From Nevskia ramosa DSM 11499 (lineage in GTDB: Bacteria; Pseudomonadota; Gammaproteobacteria; Nevskiales; Nevskiaceae): a stretch of DNA of 64,000 nucleotides. The notes under the pieces are model-generated. The model worked only from the letters and a program-made list of their open reading frames with translations, was not told the origin of the DNA and made no database searches. Each line of letters opens with the position of its first letter. The stretch's first letter is position 1. The position numbers and the translations under genes are program-made. The stretch covers positions 124,001 through 188,000 of the forward strand of contig NZ_ATVI01000009.1 of assembly GCF_000420645.1 (NCBI RefSeq). Reading direction: 5' to 3'. Below, piece by piece: positions 49,809 through 58,922 of the stretch.

Positions 49809-50534
49809 TCAGGACAGCCAGACGTTGACCGGCACTTTTGCCTGATGCAGCACGGCGGCGATCGGCCATTGCAGCGGATCGTTTTCGGCCAGCGCGCGCT
49901 GGTAGACGGCGAGTTTGCTGGCACCGCTCAGCGGCAGATGGATGCAACGGCTGTCGAGCAATGCTGGCAGCCGCAGGCTGATCCGCTGATGGGGCGCGGT
50001 CAGCGGCGTGATCGCTGTCAGTGCTGTTGGATCGTCCATGAGCAGTGCCGCGGGCAGGCCGCTGGTGCCCGGAAACAGCGACGCGGTATGCCCGTCTTCG
50101 CCCATGCCGAGGACGACGACATCGAACGGCTGCGGGATCGCCGCCAGGGCCGCGCTGCTGGCGGCCAGTCCGGCTTCGGCAGTCGTGAATGCGGATTTCA
50201 GCGGCACGAAACGGGCTGCGGCGGCGGCATCGAGGAGCAGATGTTCGCGGAGCAGGCGCTCGTTGCTGTCGGCGGAAGCGGGCTCGACCCAGCGCTCGTC
50301 GGCAAGCGTGATCCAGACCTTCGACCAGTCCAGCGGCAGCACACGAAGGGCGGCAAAGAACGGGATCGGGCTCTTGCCGCCGGAGACCACCAGCGAGGCG
50401 ATGCCGCGCGTCTGCAGCGCTTCGCTCAGTTGTGTCGCGACCAGCGCTGCGAGTGTTTCGGATGCCGTCGCGGCATCGTCGAACTGGTGTTCGATGCGAT
50501 TCTCGATGTTCTCGATGTTCTCGATCGGGGCCAT
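49809..50534 (-). CDS. pgl: 6-phosphogluconolactonase
   Basis: Pgl hydrolyses 6-phosphoglucono-delta-lactone made by Zwf. The 241-residue DevB-type protein has LVVSGGKSPIPFFAAL, WITLADERWV, SNERLLREHLL and VVLGMGEDGHTASLFPG, all diagnostic. The start at ATG 50534 has a strong AGGAGG upstream, so the longer frame to 50672 inside zwf is rejected. A 9-base in-frame repeat lies right after the start codon (PIENIENIEN). It follows zwf by two bases. Confidence 0.94.
   Translation of the reverse strand: MAPIENIENIENRIEHQFDDAATASETLAALVATQLSEALQTRGIASLVVSGGKSPIPFFAALRVLPLDWSKVWITLADERWVEPASADSNERLLREHLLLDAAAAARFVPLKSAFTTAEAGLAASSAALAAIPQPFDVVVLGMGEDGHTASLFPGTSGLPAALLMDDPTALTAITPLTAPHQRISLRLPALLDSRCIHLPLSGASKLAVYQRALAENDPLQWPIAAVLHQAKVPVNVWLS
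50500..50526 (-). repeat. Three 9-bp tandem repeats at the 5' end of pgl
   Basis: TTCTCGATG, TTCTCGATG and TTCTCGATC follow in direct order at 50500-50526, encoding ENI-ENI-EN just after the pgl start. The unit is nine bases, so a change in copy number would keep the frame. Confidence 0.85.
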
Positions 50535-50536
50535 GC

Positions 50537-51997
50537 TCAGGTTTCCTCCTTCCAGCTCAGACCATCGCGGACGATCAGGGCGCTCGATGCCGTCGGTCCC
50601 CAGGTGCCTGAGGAGTAGGTCTTCGGCGCTTCGGAGCCTGCGGCCCAGGCGGCGTGGATCGGGTCCACCCACTGCCAGGCGGCATCGAGTTCATCGCGGC
50701 GCATGAACAAGGTCAGGTTGCCGCTGATCACGTCCATCAGCAGGCGTTCGTAGGCGTCCCACTGGCGGGTCTTGAAGGTTTCCGCGAAGTCCAGATCGAG
50801 CTTCACCGGCTTCACCCGCATGTCCGCGCCCGGCACCTTGGCCAGCACATGCAATTCGATGCCTTCATCCGGCTGCAGACGGATCACCAGCCGGTTGACC
50901 GCGCCGGCATCATTACCGGGCAGGATGGCGTGCGGCACGGCGCGGAAGTTGATGACGATCTCCGACATCCGCTCCTGCATGCGCTTGCCGGTGCGGATGT
51001 AGAACGGCACCCGTGCCCAGCGCCAGTTGTCGACGTCGACTCGCATCGACACGAAGGTTTCGGTGGTCGAACCTTCGGGGATGCCGGTTTCGTCGAGATA
51101 GCCGGGCACCGCCTTGCCGTCGATCGCGCCGGCGCGGTACTGACCACGGACGATCTTGTTGCGCACGTCTTCCGGCGTGAACGGCCGCAGCGCGCGCAGC
51201 ACCTTCAGTTTCTCGTCGCGGATCTCGTCCGGATCGATCGATGACGGTGGCTCCATGGCCATGATGCAGAGCAGTTGCAGCGCATGGTTCTGCACCATGT
51301 CGCGCAGCGCACCGTAATGATCGTAGTACTCGCCGCGATCGCCGACACCAACCGTTTCCGCCAGCGTGATCTGCACGTCGCGGATGCTGGCGCGATGCCA
51401 CAGCGGCTCGAAGATCGAGTTGCCGAAGCGCAGCGCGATCAGGTTCTGCACCGTTTCCTTGCCGAGGTAATGGTCGATGCGGAAGATCTGCGGCTCGCGG
51501 AAGATCCGGCCCACCGCTTCGTTGATCGCGGTGGCGCTTTCCAGGCTGAAGCCGAGCGGCTTCTCCAGCACCACGCGGCTCAGATCGGTGACCAGTCCGG
51601 CCTTGGCCAGGTTCTCGCAGATCGCCGCGAACAGGCTGGCGGCGGTCGACAGATAGAACACGCGAACGCGGTCCGCCGAGTCGGCGAGGGTGTGGCTCAG
51701 CAAGCCGTAATCGTCCGGGTTCAGGCCATCGAGCGACAGATATTCGATGCGGGTGGAAAAGCGCTGCCAGCCCGCCTCATCGAAATCCTTGGCCGGAATG
51801 AAGCGCTGGAAGGCCTCATGGACCAGTTCCAGATAGGCCGCGGTTTCCATCGGCTGTCGCGACACGGCAATGATCCGCCAGCCGCTGCAGTCCTTGGTAT
51901 CGCGGTGCCGGTAGTACAGCGCCGGCAGCAGCTTGCGCAGCGCCAGATCGCCAGTGCCGCCGAAGAAAACCAGATCGAAGCAGGGTGCTTGTGCCAT
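50537..51997 (-). CDS. zwf: Glucose-6-phosphate 1-dehydrogenase
   Basis: Zwf oxidises glucose 6-phosphate to 6-phosphogluconolactone. The 486-residue protein shows the nucleotide-binding GGTGDLALRKL (13-23), the substrate-binding RIDHYLGKE (173-181, with His176 and the catalytic His downstream), EKPLGF, and VRGQYRAG. Divergent from edd, it feeds the Entner-Doudoroff branch; pgl follows two bases later. Confidence 0.97.
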   Translation of the reverse strand: MAQAPCFDLVFFGGTGDLALRKLLPALYYRHRDTKDCSGWRIIAVSRQPMETAAYLELVHEAFQRFIPAKDFDEAGWQRFSTRIEYLSLDGLNPDDYGLLSHTLADSADRVRVFYLSTAASLFAAICENLAKAGLVTDLSRVVLEKPLGFSLESATAINEAVGRIFREPQIFRIDHYLGKETVQNLIALRFGNSIFEPLWHRASIRDVQITLAETVGVGDRGEYYDHYGALRDMVQNHALQLLCIMAMEPPSSIDPDEIRDEKLKVLRALRPFTPEDVRNKIVRGQYRAGAIDGKAVPGYLDETGIPEGSTTETFVSMRVDVDNWRWARVPFYIRTGKRMQERMSEIVINFRAVPHAILPGNDAGAVNRLVIRLQPDEGIELHVLAKVPGADMRVKPVKLDLDFAETFKTRQWDAYERLLMDVISGNLTLFMRRDELDAAWQWVDPIHAAWAAGSEAPKTYSSGTWGPTASSALIVRDGLSWKEET

Positions 51998-52129
51998 GGG
52001 GTTCCTGGAATGTGGACCGTTTTGTGACGGTTTTGCATCGTTCTTGCAGTGCTATCTTGCCTGCCCTAGGCCACCGAGTTTCGCTAGCTGCTTTCCTGCC
52101 ATCCGATCGGTGTGCATCACGGAGTGATC

Positions 52130-54016
52130 ATGTCGTTGAATCCGGTCGTTGCCGCTGTCACTGCCCGCATCCGGCACCGTAGCCAGGCGCTGCGGGCCAT
52201 CTATCTGAAGCGCATCGATGCCGCGCGCGAATCCGGCACGGCACGTGGCCGTCTGGGTTGCACCAATCTCGCCCACGCCTTTGCCGCAGCCGACAGCGGC
52301 GACAAATCCCAACTGCGCGCCGGCCGCTGGCCGAATCTGGCGATCGTCTCGGCGTACAACGACATGCTGTCCGCGCATCAGCCGCTGGAGCGCTATCCGG
52401 CGATCATCAAGCAGGCCGCGCGCGAGGCCTTTGCCGTCGCCCAGTTCGCCGGCGGCGTGCCGGCGATGTGCGATGGCGTGACCCAGGGCGAGCCGGGCAT
52501 GGAGCTGAGCTTGTTCTCGCGCGATGTCATTGCCATGTCGACCGCGATCGCGCTGAGCCACAACACCTTCGATGCCGCGCTGATGCTCGGCATCTGCGAC
52601 AAGATCGTGCCCGGTCTGGTCATCGGCGCGCTGTCCTTCGGCCATCTGCCGACGGTGTTCGTGCCCGGTGGGCCGATGCCCTCCGGCCTGCCGAACGACG
52701 ACAAGGCCAAGGTCCGGCAACTGTTCGCGCAGGGCAAGGTCGACCGCGATGCGCTGCTGGAATCCGAAGCGCAGAGCTATCACGCGCCAGGCACCTGCAC
52801 CTTCTACGGCACGGCGAACTCGAACCAGATGCTGATGGAGGTCATGGGCCTCCATCTGCCGGGCGCCGCCTTCGTCAATCCGAACACGCCGCTGCGCGAT
52901 GCGCTGACTGCCGCCGCCGCCAAACGCATCGCCGCGCTGACCACGCTCGGCGATGCCTACACGCCGATCGCCGCGATCGTCGATGAGCGCGCCATCGTCA
53001 ACGCCGTCGTCGGCCTGCATGCGACGGGCGGCTCGACCAATCACACGATCCATCTGATCGCGATGGCGCGCGCCGCCGGCATCATCATCGACTGGGATGA
53101 TTTCTCCGATCTGTCCGCCGTGGTGCCGCTGCTGGCGCGCATCTACCCGAACGGCAAGGCCGACGTGAACCATTTCCATGCCGCTGGCGGCATGGGCTAT
53201 CTGATCCGCGAGCTGCTTGGCGCTGGCTTGCTGCACGGCGATGTCCAGACCGTGGCCGGGCCGGGGTTGGCCGCCTACGCCCAGGAGCCGTTCCTTGATG
53301 CCGCGGGCAAGCTCGTCTGGCGTGACGCGCCAGCGCTATCCGGCGATGACAGCGTGCTGCGCCCGGTCTCGAATCCGTTCAGTGCCGATGGCGGCCTGCG
53401 CCGGTTGACCGGCAACCTCGGCCGCTCTGTCATCAAGGTGTCGGCAGTGAAGCCGGAACATCGGATCGTCGAAGCGCCGGCACTGGTCTTCGATTCCCAG
53501 GAAGCGGTGCAGGCGGCGTTCAAGCGCGGCGATCTGCGTCGCGATTTCGTCGCGGTGGTTCGTTTCCAGGGACCGCGTGCGAACGGCATGCCGGAGCTGC
53601 ACAAGCTGACGCCGCCGCTGGCGGTGCTGCAGGACGAAGGCTTTCACGTCGCGCTGGTTACCGATGGCCGCATGTCCGGCGCTTCCGGCAAGGTGCCGGC
53701 AGCGATTCATGTGTCGCCGGAATGTCTGGCCGGTGGCGCGCTGGATCGGGTCCGCGATGGCGATCTGATCCGTCTCGATGCCGAGGCCGGCACGCTGGAA
53801 GCGCTGGTCGATGCCGCCGAGTGGGCGGCGCGGCTGCCGGCGACGGCTGATCTGTCCGGCAATGAAAGCGGCATGGGGCGCGAGCTGTTCGCGTCGGCAC
53901 GGTCCATGGTCAGCACGGCGGAAACTGGCGCCGTGATCTTCGGTGGCGGGTTGGCACCGCCGACGGTGACGGCGGATCTCTGGCCGGTCGAGCACGAGAA
54001 TCCGAGCGCTGAATAG
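52130..54016 (+). CDS. edd: Phosphogluconate dehydratase
   Basis: Edd dehydrates 6-phosphogluconate to 2-keto-3-deoxy-6-phosphogluconate, the first dedicated Entner-Doudoroff step. The 628-residue protein of the IlvD/Edd family has [61 protein letters not shown] (cluster cysteines) and [17 protein letters not shown] at 52130 with CGGAG six bases upstream is preferred to GTG at 52112. The intergenic region to zwf (52 to 52.13 kb) has no recognisable HexR box. Confidence 0.96.
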   Translation: MSLNPVVAAVTARIRHRSQALRAIYLKRIDAARESGTARGRLGCTNLAHAFAAADSGDKSQLRAGRWPNLAIVSAYNDMLSAHQPLERYPAIIKQAAREAFAVAQFAGGVPAMCDGVTQGEPGMELSLFSRDVIAMSTAIALSHNTFDAALMLGICDKIVPGLVIGALSFGHLPTVFVPGGPMPSGLPNDDKAKVRQLFAQGKVDRDALLESEAQSYHAPGTCTFYGTANSNQMLMEVMGLHLPGAAFVNPNTPLRDALTAAAAKRIAALTTLGDAYTPIAAIVDERAIVNAVVGLHATGGSTNHTIHLIAMARAAGIIIDWDDFSDLSAVVPLLARIYPNGKADVNHFHAAGGMGYLIRELLGAGLLHGDVQTVAGPGLAAYAQEPFLDAAGKLVWRDAPALSGDDSVLRPVSNPFSADGGLRRLTGNLGRSVIKVSAVKPEHRIVEAPALVFDSQEAVQAAFKRGDLRRDFVAVVRFQGPRANGMPELHKLTPPLAVLQDEGFHVALVTDGRMSGASGKVPAAIHVSPECLAGGALDRVRDGDLIRLDAEAGTLEALVDAAEWAARLPATADLSGNESGMGRELFASARSMVSTAETGAVIFGGGLAPPTVTADLWPVEHENPSAE

Positions 54017-54098
54017 AGGGTGAGCAGGGGCTGAACAGGGCAGGCAGCGGATCTGCGAATCCGCGCCATGACATAAAACCAAAAACGGAAATCGCAGC

Positions 54099-54719
54099 AT
54101 GCAGATCATCGACATCATGAAAGCCGGCCCGGTCATGCCGGTCATCGTGCTCAGCGACATTCGCCACGCCGTACCGCTCGCCCAGGCTCTGGTCGATGGC
54201 GGCGTGCGCGTGCTCGAAGTGACCATGCGCACGCCGATCGCGCTGGATTGCGTGCGCGCCATCCGCAAGGCGGTGCCGGACGCCATCGTCGGCGTCGGTA
54301 CCGTGACCAGCCCGGACGACGTGCTCGCCGCGATCACCGCCGGCGCGCAGTTCGGCGTCAGCCCCGGCGCCACGCCGGCCTTGCTCGATGCGATCAACAA
54401 GTCCGGCCTGCCGTTCCTGCCCGGCACGATGACGCCGAGCGAAGTGCTGGCCGCGCGCGATGCCGGCTTCCGGGCGCTGAAGCTGTTTCCTGCCGCACCG
54501 GCCGGCGGCATCCCGCTGCTGAAGGCGCTGGCCTCGGTGTTTTCCGATGTGCTGTTCTGCCCGACCGGGGGCATCGATGCCGCCAGCGCCCATGGCTATC
54601 TGGCGCTGCCGAACGTCGCCTGCGTCGGCGGTTCCTGGCTGGCGCCACCGGCGATGGTCGCCGCTGGCGATTGGGCCGGCATCACCGAATTGGCGCGCGC
54701 TGTCAGCAGGCTGCGCTGA
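54099..54719 (+). CDS. eda: KDPG aldolase
   Basis: Eda cleaves 2-keto-3-deoxy-6-phosphogluconate to pyruvate and glyceraldehyde 3-phosphate. The 206-residue class I aldolase has VRVLEVTMRT (E40) and the Schiff-base lysine in ALKLFPA (K128), plus VGVGTVTSP and PTGGID. It follows edd by 82 bases and is probably in the same operon. Confidence 0.97.
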   Translation: MQIIDIMKAGPVMPVIVLSDIRHAVPLAQALVDGGVRVLEVTMRTPIALDCVRAIRKAVPDAIVGVGTVTSPDDVLAAITAGAQFGVSPGATPALLDAINKSGLPFLPGTMTPSEVLAARDAGFRALKLFPAAPAGGIPLLKALASVFSDVLFCPTGGIDAASAHGYLALPNVACVGGSWLAPPAMVAAGDWAGITELARAVSRLR

Positions 54720-54921
54720 TTCACCAGGCGCGGGGACAATTTTCGTCTGCGTTTTGCACTTTAATAGTGCATTCACGGTTTCTCGGTGAAGAGAACAGAA
54801 GTCGTCATTGATTCGTCAAATCATTGTTTTGTATTTATTAAATTCGTTGATTTGAACGAAACAGGCTGAACTTTGGTTGTCATGGGCAGTCAATGCACTG
54901 AAACTGTGCGGACATTGCACC
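54720..54921. promoter_or_regulatory. AT-rich gap with an inverted repeat before the small secreted-protein genes
   Basis: Positions ~54800-54862 are markedly AT-rich against the surrounding GC-rich DNA. TTCGTT (54843-54848) and AACGAA (54855-54860) form a perfect inverted repeat with a six-base spacer. This fits a promoter/operator for the downstream genes; no -35/-10 pair is clear enough to name. Confidence 0.4.
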
Positions 54922-55314
54922 ATGAAGAAGCTTCCTGCCCTCGTTGTCGTCATCCTTGCGCTGCTGATGCAGTTGCGGGTGGCGTACGCCTGCGAAGCGG
55001 TGGGATTCGGGGCGGCCGAGCCCTGCAAGGTGCACGCAGTGGTCGCCGACCCACACGGCGAAGCGCCCCAGGATCGCGGCTCGGCCTGCGAAGTTTCGCT
55101 CGATGTCGCCAGCCGCAACCCGCGCCAGACGGACGACCAGGATGATCTGGCCGCGCAGCTGACCGATCCCCAGCCGGTCCACCTGCCGGCCGCCTGGCCG
55201 CAGCCACTGGCCACGGTTCCATCGCAGTACCGCCCGCCACCGCACGTCCGCCTTGCGGCTGTGGCATCGCCGGGCTCCAGCACCTACCTCGTCACAGCAC
55301 GTCTGCGGATCTGA
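54922..55314 (+). CDS. Small exported protein of unknown function
   Basis: The 130-residue protein starts at ATG 54922 with a signal peptide (KKLPALVVVILALLMQLRVAYA) ending before residue ~24. The mature part has four or so cysteines (CEAV, PCKV, ACEV), acidic/Pro-rich segments and a final AAVASPGSSTYLVTARL. I do not recognise a family. The frame is open upstream to 54877, but the signal peptide begins here. A second small exported protein gene lies 116 bases downstream, and the two may form a unit. Confidence 0.6.
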   Translation: MKKLPALVVVILALLMQLRVAYACEAVGFGAAEPCKVHAVVADPHGEAPQDRGSACEVSLDVASRNPRQTDDQDDLAAQLTDPQPVHLPAAWPQPLATVPSQYRPPPHVRLAAVASPGSSTYLVTARLRI

Positions 55315-55430
55315 GTCCGGGCCGGAACGGCATCGGGCTGCCGTATCCGGCCGTGGTCTCGTGCCCGATGGCTTCCAGCCATCACCCAAAGGAACTGACT
55401 TTTCCTTTCGTCCGAGACGAGGTACACCTC

Positions 55431-55754
55431 ATGTCAATCAAGAACATCCTGACCATCGCCGCGCTCGCGGCAGTCATCATCGCTCCTCCCACCATGGCCA
55501 ACGACTGGCAGAAAACCAAGCATCACTGGCTGTATCCGACCACGGAGAACGCCGTGCCGGCGCCTGAATCTGCCGACACCGGGCCGGCTGCCGATTCGAT
55601 CGAAGCCTGGCAGAAGGCCAAGAATCCAGCCTTGTTCGCAACCGATGGCAAGGCCGTCAAGGCGGACGAAGCCCTGGAGACACCGCGGGTCGGCTCGATC
55701 GAAGCCTGGAAGCGCGCGAAGTTTTCGCACCTGCAGAAAACCACGAAGCGCTGA
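55431..55754 (+). CDS. Small secreted protein with three W-x-K/R-x-K repeats
   Basis: The 107-residue protein has a signal peptide (to ~23, ending TMA) and a mature region of three imperfect ~25-residue repeats centred on DWQKTKHHWLYPT, SIEAWQKAKNPALFAT and SIEAWKRAKFSHLQKT. Each carries W-x-[KR]-x-K followed by a hydrophobic residue. GAGG precedes the ATG; a terminator follows. No family is recognised; repeats with basic-aromatic clusters could bind polyanions, but this is inference. Confidence 0.68.
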   Translation: MSIKNILTIAALAAVIIAPPTMANDWQKTKHHWLYPTTENAVPAPESADTGPAADSIEAWQKAKNPALFATDGKAVKADEALETPRVGSIEAWKRAKFSHLQKTTKR

Positions 55755-55774
55755 TCGCGGTTCGTCGTTCCCGG

Positions 55775-55809
55775 AAAGCCGCCCGTCTTGCGCGGGCGGC
55801 TTTTCTTTT
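55775..55809 (+). terminator. Rho-independent terminator after the repeat protein gene
   Basis: AAAGCCGCCCG (55775-55785) pairs with CGGGCGGCTTT (55793-55803) around a seven-base loop, followed by TCTTTT. It also lies near the end of the convergent SDR gene. Confidence 0.88.
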
Positions 55810-55819
55810 GAGCGCAGTC

Positions 55820-56560
55820 TCAGAACGCTTCTTTGTACGGCCGCAGATCCAGTTCCTGGGTCCAGGCCGAGCGTTGCTGGCAGTGCAGCGTCCAGTAGTT
55901 TTCGGCAATCGCATCGACATCGAGCAGGCCATCGCCGCCAGCCTTCTCGATGTAGCCCGGAAGCAAGTTGCGCAGGCGATCGCCGTCCACGCCGCCATCG
56001 ATCAGCACATGGGCGATGTGCAGGCCTTTCGGTCCGTACTCGCGCGCCATGCTCTGGGTGATCATCCGCAGCCCGGCCTTGGCGGCAGCGAAATGCGCGA
56101 AGCCCGGCTTGCCGCGCAGGCTGCCCGAAGCGCCGGTGAAGATCACCGTGCCGCGGCCGAGCGGCAACAAGCGCCTGGCGGCTTCACGGCCGACCAGGAA
56201 GCCGGCGTAGCAACCGACCCGCCAGAAATCCTCGAACTGGGCGGCGGTCAGCTGGGTGAAATCGATGATCGCGTTGTTGCCGGCGTTGAACACCACGGCA
56301 TCGGCCGGCTCGAAGCCGGCGCCGGGTGACATCGCCTGATCGAACAGTCGGATCACGTCGGTCTCTTTGGTGACATCGGTGGTCACTGCGGTCGCACTGC
56401 CCCCTGAGGCAACGATCGTCGCCACCACCTGTTCGATCTTCGCGGTCGTGCGTCCAGCCACCAGCACGTGATGACCGGCGTCGGCGAAGCGGCGAGAGAC
56501 TGCGGCGCCAATACCTTGTTCGGCGCCGACACCGATGACCACGGCAGTCGGGCGGCTCAT
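55820..56560 (-). CDS. SDR-family protein with Phe in place of the catalytic Tyr
   Basis: The 246-residue protein has a Rossmann fold with GVGAEQGIG (10-18) and FNAGN (91-95), and FTGASGS with S145. The catalytic Tyr-x-x-x-Lys motif is HFAAAKAG: F157 replaces Tyr while K161 is kept. This resembles a subgroup of SDRs with a modified active site. The intact cofactor motif suggests binding of NAD(P); catalysis may be altered or absent. ATG at 56560. Nothing next to it fixes its role. Confidence 0.8.
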   Translation of the reverse strand: MSRPTAVVIGVGAEQGIGAAVSRRFADAGHHVLVAGRTTAKIEQVVATIVASGGSATAVTTDVTKETDVIRLFDQAMSPGAGFEPADAVVFNAGNNAIIDFTQLTAAQFEDFWRVGCYAGFLVGREAARRLLPLGRGTVIFTGASGSLRGKPGFAHFAAAKAGLRMITQSMAREYGPKGLHIAHVLIDGGVDGDRLRNLLPGYIEKAGGDGLLDVDAIAENYWTLHCQQRSAWTQELDLRPYKEAF

Positions 56561-56796
56561 CGGGCAATGCTCATCGAGCAGGACAGGGACAGGTTCATGG
56601 TGGCGATCCTCAGGCGAAAACAGCGGACGCCGAGCATGGCAAGGCTGGCGCTGGAATGCAGCGGGCTATCGTCACTTCGAGGGCTTGCCCGCGCATGCTT
56701 GCGTGGTCTGCGGGGCAGTCGTCTAATCGCTGCTGACAACAAAAAGACGGCGGGGCGACTCAGGCCTGCTGCACCTTAAAACTTGGGAGAAAGTCC

Positions 56797-57519
56797 GTGA
56801 GCCGCTACCTGTCCTTCGTCTACGGCGTTGTCTGCTACAGCCTGTTCTTCGCCGTGTTCCTGTATCTGATCGGCTTCCTGAATGATGTCGTGGTGCCGAA
56901 ATCGGTCAGCAGCGGCGAACCGGGACCGATGGCAACCGCGCTGCTCGTCGACCTGGGTCTGATCGCGCTGTTCGGCATCCAGCACAGCGTCATGGCACGG
57001 CCCGGCTTCAAGCATTGGCTGACGCAGTTTCTGCCGCAGGTGGTCGAGCGCAGCAGCTATGTGCTGGCGACCAACATTGTGCTGATCCTCACCTACCTGT
57101 ACTGGCAGCCGCTGCCGGGTGTGGTCTGGCAGATCGACAACACAACGCTGGCGATGGCGCTGTACGCGCTGGCCGCGCTGGGCTGGGTGATCGTGCTGAT
57201 CTCGACCTTCCTGACCAACCACTTCGATCTGTTCGGCCTGCGCCAGGTCTGGCTGGGTCTGGTGCGTCGCAGCTATACGCCGGTGGCGTTCAAGGAGCAC
57301 TTCTTCTATCGCTGGATTCGCCATCCGATGATGAGCGGCATCTTCATCGCCTTCTGGGCAACACCGGTGATGACCAGCAGCCATCTGCTGTTCAGCCTCG
57401 GCATGTCGATCTACATCTTCATAGGCGTGCATTTCGAGGAGAAAGGCCTGAAGGCCGAACTGGGCCAGCCCTACCGTGACTACGTGGCACGCACCGGGCG
57501 TTTCCTGCCGGGCCTCTAA
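56797..57519 (+). CDS. mddA: MddA-like methanethiol S-methyltransferase (isoprenylcysteine methyltransferase fold)
   Basis: MddA methylates methanethiol to dimethyl sulfide using S-adenosylmethionine. The 240-residue integral membrane protein has about six helices, GLIALFGIQHSVMARPGFK, and the C-terminal catalytic segment FYRWIRHPMMSGIF followed by HFEEKGLKAELGQPYRDYVARTGRFLPG, the ICMT/MddA signature. The start is GTG at 56797 with GGGAGA upstream. NnrU/other ICMT-like enzymes are the alternative. It stands alone, downstream of a 236-base gap with no other gene. Confidence 0.78.
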   Translation: MSRYLSFVYGVVCYSLFFAVFLYLIGFLNDVVVPKSVSSGEPGPMATALLVDLGLIALFGIQHSVMARPGFKHWLTQFLPQVVERSSYVLATNIVLILTYLYWQPLPGVVWQIDNTTLAMALYALAALGWVIVLISTFLTNHFDLFGLRQVWLGLVRRSYTPVAFKEHFFYRWIRHPMMSGIFIAFWATPVMTSSHLLFSLGMSIYIFIGVHFEEKGLKAELGQPYRDYVARTGRFLPGL

Positions 57520-57582
57520 TTTCACGCTACGACGCTGCTGCAATGCCGCCGGGCTGTCATCGGCACCTGTCAGCATGCAGTC

Positions 57583-58716
57583 ATGAAAGCTCCCGATTCA
57601 CTCCGGGTCGAATCCGGCGCGCTGATGGCGCTGCGTCTGTTCGACATCGCCTACGCAATCGATCTGGCCAAGGCCGAAGCGGTCTGGGCAGCCCAGGTGC
57701 GCACCAGCAGCAGCCGCAGCCAGCTGAGCATGACGCCGGCCAAGGCGGTGGCTTTCGAAGTGCCGCCGGTACTGCTGAGCCTCGAAGGCATCAGCCTGAC
57801 GCTCGAAGGTCAGGTGCTACCGGTGGTGGTCAGCGCCCGGCTTTACGATTTCGGCGTGGTGAGCTTGATGCTGCGCATCGCCGTCACCGATCTCGACTGG
57901 CAGGAGTACAGCCGGCTGGCCAACGCGCTCGATGATGCCGTCGGCCCCGAAGCCGGCAACGGGCTGTGGCAGAACCTGCTTGAACCGCTGCGGCAGATTC
58001 TGGCGCCGGCCTTGATCCGGCCCGGCGTTTCGACGATGCAGGAGGACTACCTGCTCGGCATCGTCCATCGCTGGAGCGAGCCGCTGACGGCGGCGGAACT
58101 GCAGGAAAGAGTCGATCTGGTGCCGCTGCTGTCCGGCGAGCGGCGCAAGCTGTCCGAAGGCGCGCGCCGCGATCTGCTCCGCCATCGCTACTCGTACTAC
58201 GAGGATGATCTCGTCGTGCTGACCTGGGATCGCGCGTTCATCTACGAGCCGCGCAAGGAAACCGACGTTGCCGACGTCATCGAGGTGGCCAACGCGCAGC
58301 TGCTGGAGCTGCGCTACTACGACGGCCTGCTCGATGACGAACTGCCGCGCATGTACGACCTCGTTGAAGCCGAGCGCAGTTCAGGCGGCATCTTCAATCT
58401 GCTGGCGCCACGCCGCTTCGCGCGTCTGGCCCGACGTCTGCATACCCTGGTGGCGGAAGTCACCGAAATCACAGAGCAGGTCGACAACGCGCTGCAGGTC
58501 ACCGAAGACGTCTACCTGGCCCGCATCTACTCGGCGGCGCTGGATCAGTTTCGCGTTGCCAACGTGACCGCCGCCGTCAATCGCAAGCTGGCGATCATCC
58601 GCGAGACTTACACCGCGCTTTACGACGAAGCATCCGGTGCTCGCGGCGCCTTCATGGAAGCGGCGATCGTGCTGTTGATCATGCTCGAACTGGGGCTGGC
58701 TCTGCTCAGGCATTGA
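57583..58716 (+). CDS. Orphan protein with C-terminal membrane anchor, DUF155/RMD1-like layout
   Basis: The 377-residue protein has a soluble N-terminal region, a segment with DDLVVLTWDRAFIYEPRKETDVADVIEVANAQLLELRYYDG (~209-252), a helical part (HTLVAEVTEITEQVDNALQVTEDVYLARIY), and one C-terminal transmembrane helix (~359-375, IVLLIMLELGLALL). The order, a domain ending in paired helices and a tail anchor, is like the DUF155/RMD1 family, but I am not certain. ATG at 57583. Followed by the CRP-type palindrome and lipase gene. Confidence 0.6.
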   Translation: MKAPDSLRVESGALMALRLFDIAYAIDLAKAEAVWAAQVRTSSSRSQLSMTPAKAVAFEVPPVLLSLEGISLTLEGQVLPVVVSARLYDFGVVSLMLRIAVTDLDWQEYSRLANALDDAVGPEAGNGLWQNLLEPLRQILAPALIRPGVSTMQEDYLLGIVHRWSEPLTAAELQERVDLVPLLSGERRKLSEGARRDLLRHRYSYYEDDLVVLTWDRAFIYEPRKETDVADVIEVANAQLLELRYYDGLLDDELPRMYDLVEAERSSGGIFNLLAPRRFARLARRLHTLVAEVTEITEQVDNALQVTEDVYLARIYSAALDQFRVANVTAAVNRKLAIIRETYTALYDEASGARGAFMEAAIVLLIMLELGLALLRH

Positions 58717-58743
58717 TGGATCTTCGAGGGCGCCATCCGCCCT

Positions 58744-58759
58744 TGTGATTCGAATCACA
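58744..58759. promoter_or_regulatory. Perfect CRP/Clp-type binding palindrome
   Basis: TGTGATTCGAATCACA is a perfect palindrome and an exact match to the CRP consensus TGTGA-N6-TCACA. It lies 163 bases before the lipase ATG and 28 bases past the stop of the preceding gene. CRP homologues (Crp, Vfr, Clp) of gammaproteobacteria bind this sequence, so a cAMP or c-di-GMP-responsive regulator may control the lipase gene. Promoter elements downstream are not clear. Confidence 0.75.
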
Positions 58760-58922
58760 GGGCATTCACAGCTGCGACCGATTGCACAGCTTGAAAGGAT
58801 GACCGAGGTCGATCTCTGATGTACGGTCTGGCCTCGGTACGGCCTGGAGATGCGTCTGCATTTGCCTGGCATCTGTCCGTCACCGCCCAGGGTACGAATC
58901 AAGACCACCAGGAGACAGGCCG

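Noticed and set aside
51998-52129. HexR operator between zwf and edd
   Set aside because: I looked for the TTGTAATTAAATTACAA-type palindrome and found none; only weak T-rich words are present.
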